64,000 nucleotides of DNA, taken from assembly GCF_009849585.1 (NCBI RefSeq), contig NZ_VCRN01000001.1, positions 186,001-250,000 of the forward strand, in the 5' to 3' direction. The position numbers were made by a program, and so were the translations under genes. Source of the stretch: Bacillus sp. ZZV12-4809. GTDB lineage: Bacteria > Bacillota > Bacilli > Bacillales > Cytobacillaceae. Within the stretch, counting starts at the first letter, position 1, and each line of letters starts with the position of its first letter. Shown here piece after piece: positions 16,555 through 24,257 of this stretch. A model generated the notes under the pieces. It was not told the DNA's origin. It worked only from the letters and a program-made list of their open reading frames with translations, and did no database searches.

Positions 16555-17285
16555 ACGCGCTTCACCTCGAGATCCCCGGCTGCAAAGGAAGTGAAAATCT
16601 TAACGCGCTGTCCGGATTGATCAAAGCCCGGCGTCTGAAGGTGAAGATGCTGATTAAACATCTTTGATTCTTCGTACTCAAATATTCGGGCCTTTCCTGC
16701 TATGGCTGAATGGCTGACACTAACCTCCACGTCATAAGGAACAAGGACCTGTACATTTCCAATGAAGTTCCGGATGAAAATGACGGTCTCTCCCTTTGGA
16801 ATGACTGTATAGCTCAGGTCAATAACGGTATCACCTATGCCGGTCTGGATATTGATATCGTTCCATTCATACACCTGCTCAGGCGTTTTTTGCTGGCCGA
16901 CAAATATATTGGAAAAAAGAGGATTCTTTTTTATGACTGTGTCTTTCTGGAGATTTACTGCCGGTTCCTTTAGATCCGGATGAATCCGTTTAGGGTCTTT
17001 CTTAGACTGCCCAAACTGAATCAGCAGGTGGACCAGAATTGCCAGCAGGAAAAATTTCAGCGTCATCATGCCTAAAATATTGATGAGCAGAATGATTAAT
17101 CCTAACCAGAAAAGCCATTTACCTGAGCTCTTTGGCATCCACTTTCTTCCGATATATACCATTCCAATTGGCACAAGAAGAGAGAATACCATACCGCTGT
17201 TGAAAAAGGCTATTTCTATAAAGAGAAAGACAATGCCCAATATAATGATCCAGTTCATATAGTCCCTTTTGTTGTAAGTGTTCAT
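16551..17285 (-). CDS. liaF: cell-wall-active antibiotic response protein LiaF
   Basis: Membrane inhibitor of LiaS, 244 residues. Four hydrophobic segments in the first 90 residues are followed by a soluble C-terminal LiaF-like domain (about 130-240; QTGIGDTVIDLSYTVIPKGE and IRNFIGNVQVLVPYDVEVSV). AAAGGAGGATG precedes ATG 17285. The stop overlaps the liaS start by 4 bp, so the two are translationally coupled. In B. subtilis liaG lies between liaH and liaF. It is absent here, and a 170-bp gap with a hairpin takes its place. Confidence 0.92.
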   Translation of the reverse strand: MNTYNKRDYMNWIIILGIVFLFIEIAFFNSGMVFSLLVPIGMVYIGRKWMPKSSGKWLFWLGLIILLINILGMMTLKFFLLAILVHLLIQFGQSKKDPKRIHPDLKEPAVNLQKDTVIKKNPLFSNIFVGQQKTPEQVYEWNDINIQTGIGDTVIDLSYTVIPKGETVIFIRNFIGNVQVLVPYDVEVSVSHSAIAGKARIFEYEESKMFNQHLHLQTPGFDQSGQRVKIFTSFAAGDLEVKRV

Positions 17286-17323
17286 CTGGCATCCTCCTTT
17301 TGTGTAATATGGAATGATTGATT

Positions 17324-17351
17324 AAAAGGCGCAGTCATTCTACGCCTTTTT
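17324..17351 (-). terminator. hairpin between liaH and liaF
   Basis: Eight-bp stem AAAAGGCG / CGCCTTTT (17324-17331 with 17343-17350), 11-nt loop, T-rich on both sides. It probably limits read-through from liaIH into liaFSR. Confidence 0.6.
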
Positions 17352-17455
17352 AGAATACCATTTTTTGTTCGTTAAGTAGAAAGAGTTTTTATCTTTTTGA
17401 GAAAAATATCATACAGGCAGGCTTCATTTTTTGTTCAAATAGAACTTCTCAGCTA

Positions 17456-18088
17456 TTACAATACAGGCTTTTTCTCCAGCTCTTTTTCCAGCTGCGCGAT
17501 GCGTGCATCGATTGTGCTGCGGTGATAGGAGCTTTTTACCTGCTGCTCAAGACGGTCTAAATAGGACTCAATTTCCTGGAATCTTGTAATGGATTTATCA
17601 CTGTTTTGATCAAGCACCTTATCCATTCGGTGGTTGGCGCGTGTAATATTTTCACGGCCCATCAGTTCCATGCGGCGGATATGCATATCCTTCAGTTTAT
17701 GCTTCATTTCCTCATATTTTCTTTCAAGATCACCCAGTTGATTTACCGCCTGGTCTAATAGATCTTTCAAGCGGCCGGCACGCTCTTCATACTGCATTTG
17801 CTCCTGTGATGCCAACTGGAAGAGTTCCTCTTCACCGGCCTTGGAAGCAACATCTGCCTGGCGCTTGCGCTTATCTGCAAGGTTTTTAGCCTGCTCGTAT
17901 TCCCGGGTGAATTCTTCTTTCAATGTATATTGACGTTCCAACAGCTTGCGGACCTTCTCAGTTTCCCTCTCACAATCACGAAGGTATTGGTTTAATAGTG
18001 CTATTGGATTCCTTTTCTCCTTTTTATCCAACGCCTCATGAAGGTCTGCCATTACAGTATCTTTTATTCTTGTTAATAGGTTTGCCAT
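17456..18088 (-). CDS. liaH: phage-shock protein A family protein LiaH
   Basis: PspA/IM30/ESCRT-III-like coiled-coil protein, 210 residues and almost entirely helical, beginning MANLLTRIKDTVMADLHEALD, which fits LiaH-type starts. Long heptad regions span about 25-190. It forms large oligomers that shield the membrane during envelope stress in the known system. It lies 17 bp downstream of liaI and is separated from liaF by a hairpin, so liaIH probably form the strongly induced transcript. No catalytic motif is expected. Confidence 0.92.
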   Translation of the reverse strand: MANLLTRIKDTVMADLHEALDKKEKRNPIALLNQYLRDCERETEKVRKLLERQYTLKEEFTREYEQAKNLADKRKRQADVASKAGEEELFQLASQEQMQYEERAGRLKDLLDQAVNQLGDLERKYEEMKHKLKDMHIRRMELMGRENITRANHRMDKVLDQNSDKSITRFQEIESYLDRLEQQVKSSYHRSTIDARIAQLEKELEKKPVL

Positions 18089-18105
18089 ATGGATCTCTCC
18101 TCTTT

Positions 18106-18453
18106 TTAGTTTTTATTTAATTCTGCCCACTGCTTTTCAAAGCTGGCAAAAGGATCATTATCTTCTTCCATTACACTTGAGCCTGAATCGTTCCATTTTT
18201 TATAAACCAGGTAAAGCACGTATGCAGCTGCAAGCCCCAGAATTGCTGGGAAGTTGGAAGCTGTGGCCATCAAAGCCATAAATCCGATGATGCCAAGACC
18301 GATTTTCGCCATGGTGCTTTCTGCTTTTAAAAATTGTTTAATCACAAAGTATAGAATTGCCGCGCTTACTGCGAGACCCACGATTGGGCCAAGATTCGAA
18401 ATCAGCACCATCGCTGCAATTCCACCTGCTATCAATAATCCAACTTTTTTCAT
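18106..18453 (-). CDS. liaI: membrane protein LiaI
   Basis: 115-residue membrane protein with three or four hydrophobic segments (about 5-20, 24-44, 50-66, 68-85) and an acidic soluble tail (EEDNDPFASFEKQW). Size, topology and position directly before liaH match LiaI, the membrane anchor that recruits LiaH. GGAGG lies about 10 bp before ATG 18453. The upstream 150 bp hold a candidate LiaR site and promoter. Confidence 0.85.
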   Translation of the reverse strand: MKKVGLLIAGGIAAMVLISNLGPIVGLAVSAAILYFVIKQFLKAESTMAKIGLGIIGFMALMATASNFPAILGLAAAYVLYLVYKKWNDSGSSVMEEDNDPFASFEKQWAELNKN

Positions 18454-18501
18454 TTTTCGTTTCCTCCTTTCTTGATTTCATCTTACCTGTAATCCGTAAA
18501 T

Positions 18502-18550
18502 GCTATAACGAGCCTCAGCTTTATTTTTAAATAAGACCTGAGACGTAGCA
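18502..18550 (-). promoter_or_regulatory. candidate promoter and LiaR site of liaIH
   Basis: On the minus strand ACGTCTCAGGTCTTAT (18533-18548) contains a GTCT-N4-GTCT direct repeat, followed by a weak -35 (TTAAAA, 18525-18530), a 17-bp spacer and TATAGC (18502-18507). A weak core with an upstream activator site fits a response-regulator-dependent promoter, but the LiaR consensus was not aligned. Confidence 0.4.
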
Positions 18551-18699
18551 GCTGGTCGGCCCCTTTAAATTTAATTGGAAAATCTGGAAAAATAATCTAC
18601 GTTAGTGCAGTAAAATGAGGGGTACACATGAGGTGTGCAATCAATTAACGATGTCTGATCGGGCAGTTTTTATAGATCTATTGAATTGGAGGGACTTCC

Positions 18700-19212
18700 A
18701 TGTTTGGGTATGATGATTTTTTGAAGTTCATGCAAGCCTTTTTTGTGGTATTCCCAATAGTGACCCTCATTCATTTGCTAGGTCATATATTCTTTGCAGC
18801 CATTTTTGGCGGGAAAAGAATCCGTGTTATCATTGGCACAGGGAAAATTCTATTCACAACGAGGTTTTTGGAATTGAGACGGTACTACTTCTGGTATGGA
18901 GGGTGTGAATATACCTCTTTAAGATACAGCAGTAAACTGACCAAATCTCTTATCTTTGTAGGAGGATCCATTTTAAACATTGCGAGTATTTTTCTTGTGA
19001 ATCACTTGATCCAAATAGGTGTTCTGGATGCTAATATGCTGTGGTACCAATTTATCTATTTTTCCTTTTATTATGTTTTTTTCGCTCTGCTGCCAATGGA
19101 TATGGCAGATGGCACACTTAGTGACGGGAAGGCCATTTATATGCTGTGGTGCAATAAAAATATCAATGATTGCTCCGCGGACTGTCAGCTCGTCGATGAG
19201 AAAAGATCATGA
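18700..19212 (+). CDS. M50-like membrane protein with degenerate zinc motif
   Basis: 170 residues with four or five hydrophobic segments. IHLLGH (about residues 24-29) aligns with the HExxH zinc motif of site-2-protease (M50) membranes but lacks the catalytic Glu (Leu instead). LLPMDMADG at about 129-137 matches the second family motif (N/LxxPxxxxDG), whose Asp is the third zinc ligand. The protein is therefore either an inactive S2P relative or a distinct metal-binding membrane protein. It is divergent from liaI and followed by a VanW-domain gene. GGAGGG precedes ATG 18700. It is not a recognised named gene. Confidence 0.6.
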   Translation: MFGYDDFLKFMQAFFVVFPIVTLIHLLGHIFFAAIFGGKRIRVIIGTGKILFTTRFLELRRYYFWYGGCEYTSLRYSSKLTKSLIFVGGSILNIASIFLVNHLIQIGVLDANMLWYQFIYFSFYYVFFALLPMDMADGTLSDGKAIYMLWCNKNINDCSADCQLVDEKRS

Positions 19213-19225
19213 TCATCATCCATAA

Positions 19226-19252
19226 GGAAGCCCAAAGAGGAGCTTCTTTTTT
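19226..19252 (+). terminator. terminator after the M50-like gene
   Basis: Stem GAAGC-CC / GG-A-GCTTC followed by seven T, 15 bp after the stop codon. Confidence 0.6.
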
Positions 19253-19382
19253 GTATGTATTTCTTTTTTGTAATTGCTTATTGCGGCCAGAACTTAAGCA
19301 GATTGGAATGATGATCAAACAGACTTTTCGGCACATGAAAGAATTCTTTCCTGCCAATACTAATGGCGGAGGTGAGAATGAT

Positions 19383-20318
19383 ATGAATTTCTCATGGGTA
19401 TTAGGGATTATGTTAATGGTACAAACACAGACTGCCGGGCTTCCACAAGATTTGTCCATTGAACATAACGGCCAAACCATTTCAAATATCAGCAGAATGG
19501 ACTATCAAATACCGTTTCCCGGGCTTCCCATGGTAGATAGCGAACGGTTCATTCAGCTCCTTGAGACATTGGATCGACAGACGTATATTCCGCCTATGAA
19601 CGCTTATATAGACGACAGCGGGCGGATCGTTGCCGAGAAACCCGGAAGAATCCTGCATCGCAAAGCATTCATCGATATTTTCTATACGTATTTTTATAAT
19701 AAGGGAACGGCAAGAATTCAGATCCCGATGCTCCCCGTTTATCCTAGAGTGGATAGGGACCTTCTTTCCCATATTCGGGTTAAAATGATCGGCCAGTATG
19801 TTACATACTTTAATCCCAATAACACCTCGCGCTCGCACAATATTCAGCTTGCAGCTGAAGCCCTTGATAATACTGTGGTTTTTCCGAAAGAAGTGTTTTC
19901 TTTTAATCGTGCGGTTGGCAAAAGAACAGCCGGGAAAGGCTATATGCGTGCCCCGGTTATCGTAAGGGGGGAATTGTCAGAAGATATCGGAGGCGGGATC
20001 TGTCAGGTATCCTCGACTCTGTTCAATGCAGTGGACCGGGCTGGCGTCAAGGTACTCGAGCGTTATTCCCACAGCAAGAAGGTTCCGTATGTACCTCCCG
20101 GCCGGGATGCAACGGTAAGCTGGTATGGCCCGGATTTCACCTTTAAAAACCGCTACAGCTCGCCACTGCTTATACGGGCAAAAGCCCTGAACGGCCAAAT
20201 GGTGGTCAGGGTATACTCATCTGATGAAATAGACTATGAGCCCCGCCGGGTCCCGAAGGCCTCAACAATGCTGCCGGAAGAAATCAGAATCGAAAAGGAA
20301 ACGATTATAGAGGACTGA
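19383..20318 (+). CDS. VanW-domain protein
   Basis: 311 residues with a short hydrophobic N-terminus (possible secretion signal). The VanW-like domain lies at about 150-275 and includes AAEALDNTVVFPKEVFSFN, KGYMRAPVIV, the invariant GGGICQVSSTLFNA, and YVPPGRDATVSW. VanW-like proteins occur in some glycopeptide-resistance clusters and in many Bacillaceae as cell-surface proteins of unknown biochemistry. ATG 19383 is chosen because GGAGGTGAG at 19368-19376 stands before it. The frame is open upstream to 19209, but that would run through the preceding terminator. The neighbouring lia genes suggest an envelope role (inference). Confidence 0.82.
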   Translation: MNFSWVLGIMLMVQTQTAGLPQDLSIEHNGQTISNISRMDYQIPFPGLPMVDSERFIQLLETLDRQTYIPPMNAYIDDSGRIVAEKPGRILHRKAFIDIFYTYFYNKGTARIQIPMLPVYPRVDRDLLSHIRVKMIGQYVTYFNPNNTSRSHNIQLAAEALDNTVVFPKEVFSFNRAVGKRTAGKGYMRAPVIVRGELSEDIGGGICQVSSTLFNAVDRAGVKVLERYSHSKKVPYVPPGRDATVSWYGPDFTFKNRYSSPLLIRAKALNGQMVVRVYSSDEIDYEPRRVPKASTMLPEEIRIEKETIIED

Positions 20319-20344
20319 AGTTGATCAGGCTATTCATTGAACAT

Positions 20345-20602
20345 CTATAAAAGAAGACCAAGAAGCATTATGACCAGTCCAAAGACCGAAGAGATCCGCT
20401 TCACACCTCTATTCTTTCCGGGCTTTAGGAATAAACTGATCACAAAGCCAACTGGCAAAATAATGCCATTAAAGCTGAAAGTGAATGTGCCTAGTATATA
20501 ATAACCAATCAGCTTCAGCACCAGGTGCTCTTCTTCCTCATTCCTGCTGCGGAACAGAAGATAAATGCCGGCGGCCCATATTAGCAAAAAGATTATAAAC
20601 AT
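20345..20602 (-). CDS. small hydrophobic membrane protein
   Basis: 85 residues, not recognised. Three hydrophobic segments (about 1-17, 30-55 and 64-82) are separated by short charged loops (RSRNEEEEH, KPGKNRGVKR). ATG 20602 has GGGGGTG upstream; the longer open frame from 20719 runs through the RraA terminator and is rejected. It is convergent with the VanW gene, and could be co-transcribed with rraA by read-through. Confidence 0.6.
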   Translation of the reverse strand: MFIIFLLIWAAGIYLLFRSRNEEEEHLVLKLIGYYILGTFTFSFNGIILPVGFVISLFLKPGKNRGVKRISSVFGLVIMLLGLLL

Positions 20603-20664
20603 AATGTGCACCCCCTTTAAGATACGGTATTCCCTCTTAGTCAGGAAAGTGCCAATAAACAGGA

Positions 20665-20688
20665 AACACCCGCTCACCAGCGGGTGTT
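20665..20688 (-). terminator. hairpin after the RraA-like gene
   Basis: Perfect ten-bp stem AACACCCGCT / AGCGGGTGTT with a 4-nt loop. The following T run is short. Confidence 0.65.
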
Positions 20689-20693
20689 CAACT

Positions 20694-21173
20694 TTAGATA
20701 AGCGGCTTCGAAGAGACAATCACACCATCATCATCTGCATAAGCATATTCTCCCGGCTTCCAGTCAATCCCGCCAAAAGTGACAGGAATGCTGCGGTCTC
20801 CTTTTCCTTCTTTACGGCTTTTCAAAGGATTTGAACCAAGTGCCAAAATGCCTGTATTTAGGCTCCCAAGCTCCACTGTGTCCCGAACGCATCCGTAAAT
20901 AATTACACCGGCAAGCTCCCTTGATTGAGCAATCTCACCAAGCCGGTCACCCATTAAGGCACATCTTTTTGACCCGCCGCCATCCACAACCAGTACATTT
21001 CCCGCTGGTATTGACTCCAGTGCCTCTTTTACCAGCACATTATCTTCAAACACTCTGACGGTCGAAATGGGGCCGGAAAACCTGCTTTTTTTCCCATACG
21101 ACTTAAACTCCTGCTGGCAAATACGCAGCTCGTGACTGTACTCATCACATAAATCTGCCGTTTTAAAACTCAA
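20694..21173 (-). CDS. rraA: RraA-family protein
   Basis: 159 residues, the standard RraA length. Homologues either bind and inhibit RNase E (Proteobacteria) or act as 4-hydroxy-4-methyl-2-oxoglutarate/oxaloacetate aldolases. With no RNase E expected in Bacillaceae, the second role or an unknown one is likelier. Motifs are TADLCDEY near the start, VVDGGGSKRCALMGDRLGEIA (metal/substrate loop, about 75-95), GCVRDT (about 107-112) and WKPGEYAYADDDGVIV. The start is TTG 21173 with AAGGAGGAG at 21181-21189; a much longer open frame reaches 21371 without family similarity. It ends at a hairpin. Confidence 0.85.
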   Translation of the reverse strand: MSFKTADLCDEYSHELRICQQEFKSYGKKSRFSGPISTVRVFEDNVLVKEALESIPAGNVLVVDGGGSKRCALMGDRLGEIAQSRELAGVIIYGCVRDTVELGSLNTGILALGSNPLKSRKEGKGDRSIPVTFGGIDWKPGEYAYADDDGVIVSSKPLI

Positions 21174-21352
21174 AAGAGATCTCCTCCTTAAGCACTTTTG
21201 GCTGTAAACCTCTTCATGCCATCTTTCAATACTTCGATATGCAGCAGCCTGTTCCCTTCCTATTTTAATAATCGAATGGGAAAGATTACAGATTTCAGGC
21301 ATATACCTTTTAGTAAAGAAACTCTGCACTAATAGAAAAGGGAGGTTAAAGG

Positions 21353-21496
21353 ATGGCTTTAATGTGGGCAATTACCATCGGTTTTATTGTGTCACTGGGT
21401 CTTGTCGGATACATGCTTGTCCATTTTCTAAAAGGTGCAATGGATACCCGTGATTCCAAGACTGTTGACAGAATCGAGAGTGATACAAAAGAGTAA
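21353..21496 (+). CDS. 47-residue single-pass membrane protein
   Basis: Small gene with GGGAGG at 21340-21345 before ATG 21353, ending TAA 21494-21496 and followed at once by a strong terminator. The peptide has one hydrophobic helix at about residues 4-25 (MWAITIGFIVSLGLVGYML) and a charged tail rich in Asp, Lys and Glu (DTRDSKTVDRIESDTKE). It is too short for family assignment. The spacing, codon use and dedicated terminator argue that it is real. Confidence 0.65.
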   Translation: MALMWAITIGFIVSLGLVGYMLVHFLKGAMDTRDSKTVDRIESDTKE

Positions 21497-21500
21497 TGAA

Positions 21501-21528
21501 AAGAGGCTGCCGAAATAGGCAGCCTCTT
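21501..21528. terminator. bidirectional terminator
   Basis: Eleven-bp stem AAGAGGCTGCC / GGCAGCCTCTT between the 47-residue gene and the convergent Fpg-like gene. Confidence 0.75.
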
Positions 21529-21530
21529 AG

Positions 21531-22340
21531 TCAGCTTTGGCAATTTGCACAATAGAACGTTTTCCGTGAAGATATTTCTTCTTTCACTATAGGGCTGCTG
21601 CAGCGAAGACATGGTTCTCCTTCTCTGTCATACACTCTGCACTGCTCATTATACCCTCCGGTTCTTTTATCTCCTTTAAACAACGGCTCTTCCATATAGC
21701 CCCCAAACTGAATGGCGCGGGTTAATACGCCCCTCATGGACTGATACAGGATTTTTATTTCATCCTCATCCAATTCATCTGCCTTTTTCATTGGCAGCAG
21801 TCCTGCCTCAAAGCAGATTTCATCACTGTAGCAATTGCCGATTCCCGAAAGAAAATGCTGATTGATGAATGTTGTTTTCAGCATTCCTCTTCGGCTTCCG
21901 ATCAGTTCCCGGAAGGCTGGAAATCCCAGCGTGTGAGCCAAAGGCTCCGGTCCCAGATCTGAAAGCTCCTTTTCAATCTCTGCGTCTGTCAGCAGGTGAA
22001 GATAGCCAAGTCTTAGTCCAATAAAATAGAGCTTTTTATCACCGAAAGAAATAATAATCTGTTTAGTTCGGTCAGGATTGTCCGCTTCATTTCCTATATA
22101 CATCCACCCCCCCAGCATCAGATGAAGCAGCAAATTTTTACCGGAGCTCAGTTTGAAAATAAGATGCTTGGCCCTTCTTTGGATTTCGTTTATTTGCACA
22201 CTAATCAGCTGACTTTTGAATTGGGCAGGCTGAACGTTTATGGACTTTTCGCGATTTACTTCTACATCGGTAATGACTTTACGGGCCAGCTGTTCCGTTA
22301 GCAGCCTTCTATAGGTTTCCATTTCCGGAAGTTCAGGCAT
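21531..22340 (-). CDS. mutM: Fpg/Nei-family DNA glycosylase
   Basis: DNA repair glycosylase/AP lyase for oxidised purines or related lesions, 269 residues. It begins PELPEME, where the N-terminal Pro is the Schiff-base nucleophile and Glu the partner. The middle has ISGIGNCYSDEICFEAGLLP-type text (here SGIGNCYSDEI), the helix-two-turn-helix region. The C-terminal zinc finger shows CRVYDREGEPCLRC with CANC at the end. The beta-turn region reads RRAKHLIF where typical Fpg has RRGKYL. That and other differences leave open an Fpg paralogue rather than the main MutM linked to polA. The start is the second of two ATG codons, giving MPELPE. Confidence 0.85.
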   Translation of the reverse strand: MPELPEMETYRRLLTEQLARKVITDVEVNREKSINVQPAQFKSQLISVQINEIQRRAKHLIFKLSSGKNLLLHLMLGGWMYIGNEADNPDRTKQIIISFGDKKLYFIGLRLGYLHLLTDAEIEKELSDLGPEPLAHTLGFPAFRELIGSRRGMLKTTFINQHFLSGIGNCYSDEICFEAGLLPMKKADELDEDEIKILYQSMRGVLTRAIQFGGYMEEPLFKGDKRTGGYNEQCRVYDREGEPCLRCSSPIVKEEISSRKTFYCANCQS

Positions 22341-22509
22341 CATGTCAGCTCCTTCCTAAAATACTGTTACCTTAGTATTTAATGGAAGGAATCACTTCAT
22401 TCCTGGAAACTGCACAATAATACATTCATTGTTAAACGTTTCGTAACAATAGTTTCCAATATTTTGATGTTAAAAATGGTACGATTAAGATAAAGGGAGG
22501 TTTTTCCAT

Positions 22510-23001
22510 ATGCAAAAGAACCGTTCCAGCAAGCAGGCATTATTGTTTTTCTTCATTTATTCTGCATTACTTGGCAGTTTAATTTTTGCTGCTGCCACTT
22601 TCAAACCTTCGTTCCAAGAAGAACAGCCAACCGAAATTTCTTTCACTTTCTCGAAAGAACTCCAGATTCAAAAGCATAATCAGGAAAGGAAAGCAGCTAA
22701 GAACGAAGGGAAATGGAAGCCAACCAAAACCTTTGTAATCACAGCCATTTCCATTGCCTCCTGCCTTGATATCATCATTGTTCTGCTCTGGGCCCGTCAT
22801 GAGAATAAACAGAAACAGCAGGGGCAACTCTCTAACCCGGATAGATTGACTAATAAGAAGTGGTTCTGGTACTTGGTTTCAATGGGCATTGTTTTGCCCA
22901 GGGATGGCAGGCTGACATTCAGCCTTAGAAACTTCATCTTAACTGCTGCCTTATTGGTGTTATTGAAGTTTTGGATGTTAGCCCGGCTTGAGAGCATCTA
23001 A
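22510..23001 (+). CDS. membrane protein of unknown function
   Basis: 163 residues, not recognised. Three hydrophobic segments lie at about 9-28, 74-93 and 141-158. The first extracytoplasmic or cytoplasmic loop (about 30-72) is polar and basic, and the second carries KKWFWYLVSMGIVLP. AAAGGGAGG precedes ATG 22510 by about 10 bp. It is divergent from mutM and convergent with the trans-sulfuration gene, whose stop codon lies 2 bp away. Confidence 0.65.
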   Translation: MQKNRSSKQALLFFFIYSALLGSLIFAAATFKPSFQEEQPTEISFTFSKELQIQKHNQERKAAKNEGKWKPTKTFVITAISIASCLDIIIVLLWARHENKQKQQGQLSNPDRLTNKKWFWYLVSMGIVLPRDGRLTFSLRNFILTAALLVLLKFWMLARLESI

Positions 23002-23003
23002 TA

Positions 23004-24134
23004 TCATCCCTGACTTCGATTAACTGCCTCATTAAGCTGTGCAATAATATCGTCTGCATGTTCAATACCGATGGAAATCCTCACCACGTGCTTGGTGATT
23101 CCAAGTTCTTTGCTCACTTCAGGAGGCAGTGCACGATGGGACGTTGTCAGCGGATGGGACACCGACGTTTCAACACCAGCAAGTGTCGGAACAATTTTAA
23201 TCCACCCCAGCTCTTTAAAAAACACATTCACATCAGTACTTTCAGACAATTCAATCGTTACAATGGCCCCAAACCCTTCTTCACCGTGCTGGGAAGGATA
23301 ATATACCTTATTTACCTTTTGCTCTAATGCCCTTGCCACTTTACTGGCATTGGCAGACTGCTGCTTCATTCTGAGTGCCAGAGTTTTTGCTCCCCTGCAG
23401 GTCAGCCAGGCTTCAAACGGGCTTAGATTTGCGCCAAGGTTAATAATTTTTGTGCGTGCTTTCCCGACCAATTCTTCATTTCCTGCCAGGACACCTGCTG
23501 TAATATCGCTGTGTCCGCCTATGTATTTGGTTGCACTGTGGACGACCAGATCAATGCCTTTCAAATAGGGCTGGCAATGATATGGAGTGGCAAATGTATT
23601 ATCAATCAGAGTAACGAGGTGATGCTTCTTCGCCAGTCGGACGACATCCTCAAGGTTTTCCACCCGCAATAAAGGATTTGTGATGCTTTCAGAGTATAAA
23701 AGTTTTGTATTCTTCCTTATGGCCCCCTCCACTTGGTGAGCATCAGAAAATGGCACAAAGGTTACTTCTATACCAAGCTGTGTCAGCTCTTCCTTAATTA
23801 AATGGAAGCTGCCTCCGTACAGGTCATCTGCTGCCACGATATGATCTCCGCTTTTGACCACAGCAAGCACCCCCGCCAGGATGGCAGATAAACCGGATGA
23901 AGCAGCAGTCCCGGCCGGTGCTCCTTCAAGGCCGGCTATTAATTCACCAAGCTCATCTGTATTCGGATTCCCAACCCGGGAATAAAGATAATTGCCGTTC
24001 CCCTGATAAAATCCCTCCAGCTCATCAAGGTCGCTGAAAGCGAAAGCAGAGGTTTGATAAATGGGTGTTACTTTACTTTTAATTTTTCGTTGGGTGTTAT
24101 GGTTTCTATGAAGAACAGAAGTTTCGAAATTCAT
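23004..24134 (-). CDS. metI: PLP-dependent trans-sulfuration enzyme (cystathionine gamma-synthase / O-acetylhomoserine thiolyase, MetI-like)
   Basis: Cys/Met-metabolism PLP enzyme, 376 residues, matching the usual length of 370-400. Motifs are SRVGNPNTDELGELIAGLEG (about 52-71), AASSGLSAI, DDLYGGSF, the PLP Asp in TLIDNTFATPY (about 168-178), the Schiff-base Lys in HSATKYIGGHSD (about 190-201), and TLAGVETSVSHP near the C-terminus. It acts in homocysteine/methionine synthesis. Bacillus MetI and the lyase MetC are hard to separate by eye, so the symbol is tentative. It stands alone behind a near-consensus promoter. I see no S-box riboswitch, which is common before metIC. Confidence 0.85.
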   Translation of the reverse strand: MNFETSVLHRNHNTQRKIKSKVTPIYQTSAFAFSDLDELEGFYQGNGNYLYSRVGNPNTDELGELIAGLEGAPAGTAASSGLSAILAGVLAVVKSGDHIVAADDLYGGSFHLIKEELTQLGIEVTFVPFSDAHQVEGAIRKNTKLLYSESITNPLLRVENLEDVVRLAKKHHLVTLIDNTFATPYHCQPYLKGIDLVVHSATKYIGGHSDITAGVLAGNEELVGKARTKIINLGANLSPFEAWLTCRGAKTLALRMKQQSANASKVARALEQKVNKVYYPSQHGEEGFGAIVTIELSESTDVNVFFKELGWIKIVPTLAGVETSVSHPLTTSHRALPPEVSKELGITKHVVRISIGIEHADDIIAQLNEAVNRSQG

Positions 24135-24160
24135 TTGGTCTTACTCCTTTAAAAGAAATA

Positions 24161-24182
24161 GGCCTGGAGACAAGCCCAGACC
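24161..24182 (-). promoter_or_regulatory. leader hairpin of the metI-like gene
   Basis: Stem GGTCTGG / CCAGGCC on the minus strand in the short 5' leader; the plus-strand side is followed by TTTTT. It could be a terminator for the germination operon or a regulatory leader stem. Confidence 0.4.
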
Positions 24183-24213
24183 TTTTTAATGAAATTAGCT
24201 GAATTTATAAAAA

Positions 24214-24242
24214 ATTATATCAATACAGCTTTTATACGTCAA
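24214..24242 (-). promoter_or_regulatory. sigma-A promoter of the metI-like gene
   Basis: TTGACG (24237-24242) and TATAAT (24214-24219), spacer exactly 17 bp, read on the minus strand. Confidence 0.8.
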
Positions 24243-24257
24243 TGTACGAGAGGATCC

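Noticed and set aside
20694..21371. 225-codon version of the RraA gene
   Set aside because: The first 66 codons are not family-like, and a strong AAGGAGGAG precedes TTG 21173, which gives the normal RraA length.
24135..24257. SAM (S-box) riboswitch before the metI-like gene
   Set aside because: The leader is only about 70 nt from promoter to start and lacks the conserved S-box core; only a simple hairpin is visible.
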